A DNA stretch of 64,000 bases from Pleurodeles waltl (taxonomy: Eukaryota; Chordata; Amphibia; Caudata; Salamandridae), in contig NC_090444.1 in assembly GCF_031143425.1 (NCBI RefSeq), positions 60,941,533 to 61,005,532 of the forward strand, written 5' to 3'. The position numbers were made by a program, and so were the translations under genes. Shown here one piece after another: positions 11,365-20,661 of this stretch (positions are counted from its first letter, which is position 1; each line of letters begins with the position of its first letter). The notes beneath the pieces are model-generated. The model made no database searches. It was given only the letters and a program-made list of their open reading frames with translations, and had not been told where the DNA came from.

Positions 11365-13773
11365 GCTGAATGGTAGGGTGAGGTATCAGCGATTCCGAGA
11401 GCAGTAGCAATAGGGGTGGGGGGGGCAGCTTCAGTTGTTGGAGTGGGGACTATACCTGTGGCGATGTTGTGGCTTGGGAGGAGGGCAGCTGGTGCGGGTC
11501 GGGTGTTCCTACGGAAGAGAGAGAAAGTGGAAAGGTTGAGAGAGGGGGGAAGAAAGAAGAGGGGGGCAGAGAGGGAGGATAGAGGGGAGGAGGGAGGTTG
11601 TTAGCGTTAATCTGTAGAATAAAGTAAAGTTAAGTAAAGTAAAGAGGGGGACAGCTAGGGGTCCGATGCCCCCTGAGGATAGATCTGTAGATGGCGAGTC
11701 CGATTCCTATTGGAGCTCTCGGTGCCGCCAGTCTGATCTCGGCCGGGGAGGCGGGGGGGAAGAGGGTCGGCTGCCATCGGCTTATGACAAAAGGTTTCAC
11801 TAACTCCGGAGGGAAGGGGGAAGCCACGGATGTGTTGTGGGAGGATGTGTTGTGGGAGGAGCTTAAGGGAGGGTAATGGTGATGATAATGATGATCGGGG
11901 TTTCTTATCCTGGGTGAGAGTTGGGGGGTGATGTGAGAGCAGTGGGGAGGGCTTAGTGTATAGGGTATCTATGTCTTACTGGGTGGGTAACATCTTGTTA
12001 TTATGATGGTAGGAGGGGGGCTCGTGTTCGTATGGGGAGGAGGTCGTTCTGGTGACGGACGGTGTCTAGCGCGGTTCGCATGCTCTCAATGGTGGGGTGG
12101 TGGAATGTCGCTATGCTTGGTTAGTGTTGTCATGTGGGGTCCTGCACCATAGGGACAATTTGTTAGGGAAGGAGGGTAGGGGGATGGTGTTTGTGGGGAA
12201 GGGGAGGGGCTGGTTTATGATGATGGGGGGGAAGGGCAGGGGAAGGGGAGCAAGGGGGGGGTTGGGAGTATAGGACATTGTTGGGCCAGGAGGAGGCTTT
12301 AAAGTATACTTATGTGTAACAACTTAAATACTTCCAAACTTATATAATATCTCTGGAACATGTAGCACAATATCTCTGTAACATGATAACTTTATAACAT
12401 AATATCATACCATACTATCGCATTGTCGTCTGTTAGGCTTTGTGTCACAAGACATATCTTATCTTATCTTTGGCCTATGGGTAAATAGTGGGAGTTAATA
12501 GATCCTGGTCTAAGTACAGACAGTGTGAACTTCCTGATAGGCTAGATATAACTTGTGTTGTATTATTGCGCCATAATACTGTGCAGTACATTAAAGGGAT
12601 GCCAGTTTGTTAGCTAGACATTTGATAATATCATGATAGGGCGGGCCCTGTCCCATGTGTGAGCTACGGGTGTCAGCGAAGTCTAGTCTGAGTGCAGATA
12701 CGTGTGCTCGGCATTAGGCTATAGATAATTTATATTATGTTATTGCAGTTTATAGCATTACATTGTGGGGGGTGTGAGTGTGTTAGCCGCCTGTTGACAA
12801 AGGTATCGACAGCTATAAGGAGAACGCAAGTGTTAAGTCCGGGTAAGTATTCATCTATCCATAAAGTTATTTGCAGTCGTATTCCATAGGACAGTGTTGT
12901 GCCAGAAGAAGGCTTTAAGGTATACTTATGTGTGTTATCTTATATACTTCCAGTCTTGTGTAGTATCTCGGTGATATATAACATGATGTCTCTGTGACAT
13001 GGTATCTCTTGTAACAGAATTTCGTACTGTGCTATCGTACTGTTGTGTGTTAGGCTTTGTGTCGCAGGGCATGTTTTAGTTTTGGCCTATGGGTGAGTAG
13101 TGGGAATTAGCAGGTTCTGGCCTAAATGCAAACAGTATAAACTTTGTACTAGGTTAGATATAACTTGTGTTGTATTATTGCGGCATAATGCTTTGCAGTG
13201 CGGTAAAGGGGTGGCAGTTTGTTTATTAGATGTTTGGTAACATCGTTATAGAGCAGAGCCCTGTCCTATGTGTAAACTGTGGATATCGGCAAGGTCTAGT
13301 CTGGGTGCTGATATGTGTACTCGGTATTATGCTAGAGGTAGTTTGCATTACGTTGTTACGATATATACCCTTATATTATATTGTGGAGGGTATAGACATG
13401 TTAGCCGTCTATTGACAATGGTATCAACAACAATGAGGAAGACACAGATTCAAAGTCCGGGTATGTACTCATCCGTCCGTGGAGTTGTCGGCGATCGTGC
13501 TTCGGTGTTCTCGCAGTTGTCTCGCATCAGGTCACCATCTCAGGGGGATACAGTTGTCGGTTTTAAAGGTGAACGAGATTTGTCCCTTTCCGATAGCTGG
13601 GTGTGAACTGCCACAGCATGCAGGACCTGACCCCTGTCGTCGTGCGATCTGGCTAGTCTCTCCAGGTCCCTGCCCCAAGGGCATTTGTCGGCGTAATATC
13701 GGACCATGCTTTCTTTCTCCAGTCCTGGGGCAGAGATACCACTATCATCGTCATCCCCTGAGGTATCTTGTGG
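11365..13773 (-). other. Unusually long L1 inter-ORF region
   Basis: About 2.4 kb separate the ORF1 end and the ORF2 start, whereas the gap in human L1 is tens of bases. The half nearer ORF2 (about 11400-12270) is G-rich on the plus strand with purine runs. The half nearer ORF1 holds a two-copy tandem repeat (see 12273-13490). I see no protein domain, and no target duplication showing it to be a separate insertion. Whether it is native to the family or a later addition is open. Confidence 0.55.
12273..13490. repeat. Two-copy tandem repeat, period about 616 bp
   Basis: Unit A begins GGACATTGTTGGGCCAGG at 12273 and unit B begins GGACAGTGTTGTGCCAGA at 12889. They remain alignable for their whole length, with landmarks such as TTGTGTTGTATTATTGCG near 12552 and 13166 and GTTAGCCG near 12783 and 13399. 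The units differ by many substitutions and small indels, so the duplication is old relative to the gypsy insertion. It lies wholly inside the L1 inter-ORF region. Confidence 0.8.
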
Positions 13774-14514
13774 TCAGGTTGTGCTAGCAGAGTCCATGGG
13801 CTGATGCTGGAAGGAGTCCAGAAAAAGTCTCAGTTCTTTGGGGTTGTAGATGTCTTTAGATGCCCTGTTTTTGGTGACCCACATTCACGCGGGGTCAAAA
13901 AGGCCGTATTTCATCTCCAGTTGGCAAAGTCGGGGTCTTAATGCTAGAAAGGCCTTTCTGCGTTCATTGGTGTCTTTAGAATAATGGGCTGTTATTCGGA
14001 TGTCATGTTGGCCTATCCCAAAGGGTCCGTGGCTACGCGCTGCCTTGAGTATTTGCCGGGTCTGGTTATGGCGTAGTAGGCATGCGATGATTGGTCGAGG
14101 CCTTGAGGTCTTATCGGGGTGTTTCGGGCCTACTCTATGTGCTCGTTGGAATTCCAATGATGGGTCAAAGGTCAATGAGGTCAGTTTGGGGAGGGTGGGG
14201 CCCAGGAAGGCCTGTATATCTGTTCCCTCTTTGTTTTCCGGGATCCCGAACAGGCGGATGTTGTCTCTTCGGCTTCTGTCCTCCATATCCTTTATTTTGC
14301 TCCTGAGGTAGAGGAGATCCTGATCTCTGTCCTCGGACGTGGCTACCTGCGGTTCGAGTGTCCCCATTCGATGTTCCAATCCTGTCACCCTAGATTGGAA
14401 GCCTGCAATGTCTGGTCGCATGGATTTGGTCTCCAGAGTCAGTGAGGATATGGAAGCGTCCATCCCCTCAATCCGGGGGCTAACGGCGGTGATCTCCTGT
14501 AGTATCCGTTCCAT
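13774..14514 (-). pseudogene. L1-type ORF1 (RNA-binding protein), broken
   Basis: L1 ORF1 proteins trimerise through a coiled coil and coat the element RNA. The open part (14514-13885, 209 codons) begins with a heptad-rich segment, then contains RRDNIRLFGIPE, the signature of the L1 ORF1 RNA-recognition domain, and the following carboxy-terminal domain with FQRAHRVG and RPRPIIACL blocks. A TGA at 13887-13885 (context GCG TGA, plausibly a decayed CGA) ends the frame. The same frame then stays open to a stop at 13776-13774, with sense resembling a normal ORF1 tail, so the original end was probably there. The true start is uncertain: upstream in frame there is a stop near 14603 and the 138-bp duplication boundary. 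Confidence 0.85.
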
Positions 14515-14539
14515 GGTTGTGGACTGTTCCTTGTCGGAC

Positions 14540-14677
14540 AGTCCGGATGTTGAGATGGCGTTATCGGGTGGTTGTTGAGCGGCTTTGGAGGTTGCAAGGG
14601 GTTAATAGGGCAGTGTCCACTGCTTACCTCCGTTGTTAAGCTTCGTTGAGCTTCGGTTTGGCGTGCTGTCGTAGGGC
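14540..14677. repeat. 138-bp direct duplication, left copy
   Basis: This segment of LINE sequence, from AGTCCGGATG to CGTAGGGC, is present again at 28984-29121 with two substitutions seen (A/G and T/C). The copies bracket the LTR at 14678-28973. LTR integration normally duplicates about 5 bp, so this is not an ordinary target duplication. Confidence 0.92.
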
Positions 14678-17395
14678 AGCCTTGTTACCCCAACTTTTGG
14701 CCTGTTTGTGAGTATATGTCAGGGTGTTTTCACTGTCTCACTGGGATCCTGCTAGCCAGGGCCCAGTGCTCATAGTGAAAACCATATGTTTCAGTATGTT
14801 TGTTATGTGTCACTGGGACCCTGCTATCCAGGACCGAGTGCTCATAAGTTTGTGGCCTATATGTATGTGTTCCCTGTGTGATGCCTAACTGTCTCACTGA
14901 GGCTCTGCTAACCAGAACCTCAGTGGTTATGCTCTCTCTTTACAAATTGTCACTAACAGGCTAGTGACCAATTTTACCAATTCACATTGGCATACTGGAA
15001 CACCCTTATAATTCCCTAGTATTTGGTACTGAGATACCCAGGGTATTGGGGTTCCAGGGGATCCCTATGGGCTGCAGCATTTCTTTTGCCACCCATAGGG
15101 AGCTCTGACAATTCTTACACAGGCCTGCCACTGTAGCCTGAGTGAAATAACGTCCACGTTATTTCACAGCCATTTACCACTGCACTTATAAGTCACCTAT
15201 ATGTCTAACCTTTACCTGGTAAAGGTTGGGTGCTAAGTTACTTAGTGTGTAGGCACCCTGGCACTAACCAAGGTGCCCCCACATCGTTCAGGGCAAATTC
15301 CCCTGACTTTGTGAGTGCGGGGACACCATTACACGCGTGCACTGGACATAGGTCACTACCTGTGTACAGCGCCACAATGGTAACTCCGAACATGGCCATG
15401 TAACATGTCTAAGATCATGGAATTGTCACCCCAATGCCATCCTGGCATTGGGGAGGAAATTCCATGATCCTCCGAGTCTCTAGCACAGACCCAGGTACTG
15501 CCAAACTGCCTTTCCCGGGGTTTCACTGCAGCTGCTGCCAACCCCTCAGACAGGTTTCTGCCCTCCTGGGGTCCAGCCAGGCTTGGCCCAGGAAGGCAGA
15601 ACAAAGGACTTCCTCAGAGAGAGGGTGTTACACCCTCTCCCTTTGGAAAAAGGTGTCAGGGCTGGGGAGGAGTAGCCTTCCCCAACCTCTGGAAATGCTT
15701 TGATGGGCACAGATGGTGCCCATCTCTGCATAAGCCAGTCTACACCGGTTCAGGGATCCCCCAGCCCTGCTCTGGCGCGAAACTGGACAAAGGAAAGGGG
15801 AGTGACCACTCCCCTGACCTGCACCTCCCAGGGGAGGTGCCCAGAGCTCCTCCAGTGTGCTCCAGACCTCTGCCATCTTGGAAACAGAGGTGCTGCTGGC
15901 ACACTGGACTGCTCTGAGTGGCCAGTGCCAGCAGGTGATGTCAGAGACTCCTCCTGATAGGCTCTTACCTGTGTTGCTAGCCTATCCTCCTTCCTAGGTA
16001 GCCAAACCTCCTTTTCTGGCTATTTAGGGTCTCTGCTTTGGGGAATTCTTTAGATAACGAATGCAAGAGCTCATCAGAGTTCCTCTTCATCTCTCTGTTC
16101 ACCTTCTGCCAAGGAATCGACCGCTGACTGCTCAGGATGCCTGCAAAACCGCAACAAAGTAGCAAAGACGACTACTGCAACCTTGTATCGCTGATCCTGC
16201 CGCCTTCTCGACTGTTTTCCTGGTGGTGCATGCTGTGGGGGTAGTCTGCCTCCTCTCTGCACTAGAAGCTCCGAAGAAATCTCCCGTGGGTCGACGGAAT
16301 CTTCCCCCTGCAACCGCAGGCAACAAAAGACTGCATCACTGGTCCTCTGGGTCCCCTCTCAGCACGACGAGCGTGGTCCCTGGAACTCAGCAACTCTGTC
16401 CAAGTGACTCCCACAGTCCAGTGACTCTTCAGTCCAAGTTTGGTGGAGGTAAGTCCTTGCCTTCCCACGCTAGACTGCATTGCTGGGTACCGCGTGATTT
16501 GCAGCTTCTCCGGCTACTGTGCACTCTTCCAGGATTTCCTTTGTGCATAGCCAAGCCTGGGTCCCCGACACTCTAACCTGCAGTGCACAACCTCCTGAGT
16601 TGTCCTCCGGCGTTGCGGGATCTCCTTTTGTGACTTCGGGTGAGCTCCGGTTCACTCCTCTTCGTAGTGCCTGTTCCAGCACTTCTGCGGGTGCTGCCTG
16701 CTTCTGTGAGGGCTCCCTGTCTTGCTGGGCGCCCCTCTGTCTCCTCACGCAAGTGGCGACATCCTGGTCCCTCCTGGGCCACAGCAGCATCCAAAAACCC
16801 TAACCGCTACCCTTGCAGCTAGCAAGGCTTGTTTGCTGTCTTTCTGCGTGGGAACACCTCTGCAAGCTTCTTCATGACGTGGAACATCCATCCTCCAAAG
16901 GGGAAGTTTCTAGCCCTCTTCGTTCTTGCAGAATCCACAGCTTCTACTATCCGGTGGCAGCTTCTTTGCACCATCAGCTGGCATTTCCTGGGCATCTGCC
17001 CAATCTCGACTTTGTCGCGACTCTTGGACTTGGTCCCCTTGTTCCACAGGTACTCTCATCTGGAAATCCACCTTTGTTGCATTGCTGGTGTTGGTCTTCC
17101 TTGCAGAATTCCCCTATCACGACTTCTGTGCTCTCTGGGGAATATAGGTGCACTTTACACCTACTTTTCAGGGTCTTGGGGTGGGCTATTTTTCTAACCC
17201 TCACTGTTTTCTTACAGTCCCAGCGACCCTGTACAAGCTCACATAGGTTTGGGGTCCATACGTTATTCGCATTCCACTTTTGGAGTATATGGTTTGTGTT
17301 GCCCCTATACCTGTGTGTTCCTATTGCAATCTATTGTGACTATACATTACTTGCATTACTTCCTTTTGCTATTACTGCATATTTTTGGTATTGTG
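14678..17395 (+). mobile_element. Solo LTR (gypsy family) inside the L1, left part
   Basis: This is a plus-strand LTR of the same family as the complete element, continuing at 28651-28973 after removal of the younger insertion (total about 3.04 kb). Its 3' end is a normal CCTACA at 28973. Its 5' end is abnormal: instead of TGTAGGAAAG it starts with AGCCTTGTTACCCC and carries the CACTGGG...CCAGTG module twice (near 14737-14772 and 14815-14852). This suggests a diverged subfamily or a chimeric LTR. The left boundary is set by the end of the 138-bp duplication. Confidence 0.8.
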
Positions 17396-18546
17396 TGTAG
17401 GAAAGTACCATCTTGCCTGGCATGTTACCCCCATTTTTCACTGTATATATGTTGTTTTAGTTGTATGTGTCACTGGGACCCTGGTAACCCAGGGCCCCAG
17501 TGCTCATAAGTGTGCCTGAATGTGTTACCTGTGTAGTGACTAACTGTCTCACTGAGGCTCTGCTAATCAGAACCTCAGTGGTTATGCTCTCTCATTTCTT
17601 TCCAAATTGTCACTGACAGGCTAGTGACCATTTTTACCAATTTACATTGGCTTACTGGAACACCCTTATAATTCCCTAGTATATGGTACTGAGGTACCCA
17701 GGGTATTGGGGTTCCAGGAGATCCCTATGGGCTGCAGCATTTCTTTTGCCACCCATAGGGAGCTCTGACAATTCTTACACAGGCCTGCCACTGCAGCCTG
17801 AGTGAAATAACGTCCACGTTATTTCACAGCCATTTTACACTGCACTTAAGTAACTTATAAGTCACCTATATGTCTAACCTTTACTTGGTAAAGGTTAGGT
17901 GCAAAGTTACTTAGTGTGAGGGCACCCTGGCACTAGCCAAGGTGCCCCCACATTGTTCAGAGCCAATTCACTGAACTTTGTGAGTGCGGGGACACCATTA
18001 CACGCGTGCACTACATATAGGTCACTACCTATATGTAGCTTCACCATGGTAACTCCGAATATGGCCATGTAACATGTCTATGATCATGGAATTGCCCCCT
18101 CTATGCCATCCTGGCATTGTTGGTACAATTCCATGATCCCAGTGGTCTGTAGCACAGACCCCGGTACTGCCAGACTGCCCTTCCTGGGGTTTCTCTGCAG
18201 CTGCTGCTGCTGCCAACCCCTCAGACAGGCAGCTGCCCTCCTGGGGTCCAGCCAGGCCTGGCCCAGGATGGCAGAACAAAGAACTTCCTCTGAGAGAGGG
18301 TGTGACACCCTCTCCCTTTGGAAAATGGTGTGAAGGCAGGGGAGGAGTAGCCTCCCCCAGCCTCTGGAAATGCTTTGTTGGGCACAGATGTGCCCAATTC
18401 TGCATAAGCCAGTCTACACCGGTTCAGGGACCCCTTAGCCCCTGCTCTGGCGCGAAACTGGACAAAGGAAAGGGGAGTGACCACTCCCCTGACCTGCACC
18501 TCCCCTGGGAGGTGTCCAGAGCTCCTCCAGTGTGCTCCAGACCTCT

Positions 18547-18556
18547 GCCATCTTGG
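18547..18556 (+). promoter_or_regulatory. YY1-type motif in the LTR
   Basis: GCCATCTTGG matches the core of YY1 sites (CCATCTT). The same word occurs at the matching place in the other copies (near 15871, 26802 and 60676 on plus, and as CCAAGATGGC near 1972 on the minus-strand solo LTR). Binding is inferred from the motif only. Confidence 0.4.
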
Positions 18557-19120
18557 AAACAGAGGTGCTGCTGGCACACTGGACTGCTCTGAGTGGCCAG
18601 TGCCACCAGGTGACGTCAGAGACTCCTTGTGATAGGCTCCTTCAGGTGTTAGTAGCCTTTCCTCTCTCCTAGGTAGCCAAACCCTCTTTTCTGGCTATTT
18701 AGGGTCTCTGTCTCTGGGGAAACTTTAGATAACGAATGCATGAGCTCAGCCGAGTTCCTCTGCATCTCCCTCTTCACCTTCTGATAAGGAATCGACCGCT
18801 GACCGCGCTGGAAGCCTGCAAACCTGCAACATAGTAGCAAAGACGACTACTGCAACTCTGTAATGCTGATCCTGCCGCCTTCTCGACTGTTTTCCTGCTT
18901 GTGCATGCTGTGGGGGTAGTCTGCCTCCTCTCTGCACCAGAAGCTCAGAAGAAATCTCCCGTGGGTCGACGGAATCTTCCCCCTGCAACCGCAGGCACCA
19001 AAAAGCTGCATTACCGGTCCCTTGGGTCTCCTCTCAGCACGACGAGCGAGGTCCCTCGAATCCAGCGACACCGTCCAAGTGACCCCCACAGTCCAGTGAC
19101 TCTTCAGCCCAAGTTTGGTG

Positions 19121-19130
19121 GAGGTAAGTC
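19121..19130 (+). promoter_or_regulatory. Candidate splice donor in the LTR
   Basis: GAGGTAAGTC fits the vertebrate donor consensus (GT at 19124-19125). It is retained in the other LTR copies (near 16447, 27379 and 61251), which also keep pyrimidine-rich acceptor-like sites further on. If the RNA start is upstream, the leader could be spliced inside the LTR. No transcript evidence is available here. Confidence 0.35.
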
Positions 19131-20141
19131 CTTGCCTCACCTCGCTGGGCTGCATTGCTGGGAACCGCGACTTTGCAAGCTACTCCGGCCCCTGTGCACT
19201 TCCGGCGGAAATCCTTTGTGCACAGCCAAGCCTGGGTCCACGGCACTCTAACCTGCATTGCACGACTTTCTAAGTTGGTCTCCGGCGACGTGGGACTCCT
19301 TTGTGCAACTTCGGCGAGCACCGTTTCACGCATCCTTGTAGTGCCTGTTTCTGGCACTTCTCCGGGTGCTACCTGCTTCAGTGAGGGCTCTTTGTCTTGC
19401 TCGACGTCCCCTCTCTCTGCAGGTCCAATTTGCGACCTCCTGGTCCCTCCTGGGCCCCAGCAGCGTCCAAAAACGCCAAACGCACGATTTGCGTGTAGCA
19501 AGGCTTGTTGGCGTCCATCCGGCGGGAAAACACTTCTGCACGACTCTCCAAGGCGTGGGGGATCCATCCTCCAAAGGGGAAGTCTCTAGCCCTTGTCGTT
19601 CCTGCAGTATTCACAGTTCTTCAGCCTAGTAAGAGCTTCTTTGCACCAACCGCTGGCATTTCTTGGGCATCTGCCCATCTCCGAGCTGCTTGTGACTTTT
19701 GGACTTGGTCCCCTTGTTCCACAGGTACCCTCAGTCAGGAATCCATCGTTGTTGCATTGCTGATTTGTGTTTTCCTTGCATTTTCCCTCTAACACGACTA
19801 TTTTGTCCTTAGGGGAACTTTAGTGCACTTTGCACTCACTTTTCAGGGTCTTGGGGAGGGTTATTTTTCTAACTCTCACTATTTTCTAATAGTCCCAGCG
19901 ACCCTCTACAAGGTCACATAGGTTTGGGGTCCATTCGTGGTTCGCATTCCACTTTTGGAGTATATGGTTTGTGTTGCCCCTATCCCTATGTTTCCCCATT
20001 GCATCCTATTGTAACTATACATTGTTTGCACTGTTTTCTAAGACTATACTGCATATTTTTGCTATTGTGTATATATATCTTGTGTATATTTCCTATCCTC
20101 TCACTGAGGGTACACTCTAAGATACTTTGGCATATTGTCAT

Positions 20142-20164
20142 AAAAATAAAGTACCTTTATTTTT
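20142..20164. terminator. Palindromic poly(A) signal of the LTR
   Basis: Arms AAAAATAAAG and CTTTATTTTT flank TAC, a perfect 23-bp palindrome. It contains AATAAA on both strands, so it could serve polyadenylation in either direction. The same palindrome stands at 28397-28419 and in the LTRs near 367-389, 28724-28746 and 62273-62295; it is decayed in the LTR near 47150. Confidence 0.7.
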
Positions 20165-20390
20165 AGTATAACTGTGTATTGTGTTTTCTTATGATATTGT
20201 GCATATGACACTAGGTGGTACTGTAGTAGCTTCACACGTCTCCTAGTTCAGCCTAAGCTGCTCTGCTAAGCTACCATTATCTATCAGCCTAAGCTGCTAG
20301 ACACCCTATACACTAATAAGGGATAACTGGGCCTGGTGCAAGGTGCAAGTACCCCTTGGTACTCACTACAAGCCAGTCCAGCCTCCTACA

Positions 20391-20661
20391 TTGGTTGTGC
20401 AGCGGTGGGATAAGTGCTTTGAGACTACTTACCACTCTTGTCATTGTACTTTTCATAAGAGAAAAATATACAAAACAAGGTCAGTGTATATACACATAGC
20501 CAAAAAGTTTTGCATTTCCTCTTTTCACTCTTTTCTAAGTGCTGAAAAGTACTTCTAAACTTTCAAAAAGTTCTTAAAAGTTTAAAAAGTTTTTTTCTGT
20601 CTTTCCAAAAAGTTCTGAAAACTTTTTTCTCTTTGTCTATCACTTTAACTCTCTCAAAAAA
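20391..20661 (+). other. Leader of the gypsy element with candidate primer-binding site
   Basis: The bases just inside the 5' LTR, from TGG at 20392 (TGGTTGTGCAGCGGTGGGAT), are where a tRNA primer-binding site should lie. The TGG start fits the tRNA CCA end but I cannot name the tRNA. The second half (about 20500-20645) is low-complexity, with repeated AAAAAGTT/AAAAGTTT words. The Gag-Pol ATG follows in an A-rich context. Confidence 0.6.

Larger units (their letters stand above)
17396..20390 (+). repeat. 5' LTR of the complete gypsy element
   Basis: Starts TGTAGGAAAG and ends CCTCCTACA. At about 3 kb it is very long for a gypsy LTR. Visible signals are an AATAAA at 20145-20150 within a perfect palindrome (20142-20164), a YY1-type GCCATCTTGG at 18547-18556, a strong splice-donor-like GGAGGTAAGT at 19121-19129 and acceptor-like AG sites such as TTTTCTAATAG ending at 19892. 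A series of perfect or near-perfect inverted repeats runs through the first half (for example 17802-17827, 17874-17898, 18011-18038, 18082-18138). A 14-bp word CAGCCTAAGCTGCT occurs twice close to the 3' end. Confidence 0.95.
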
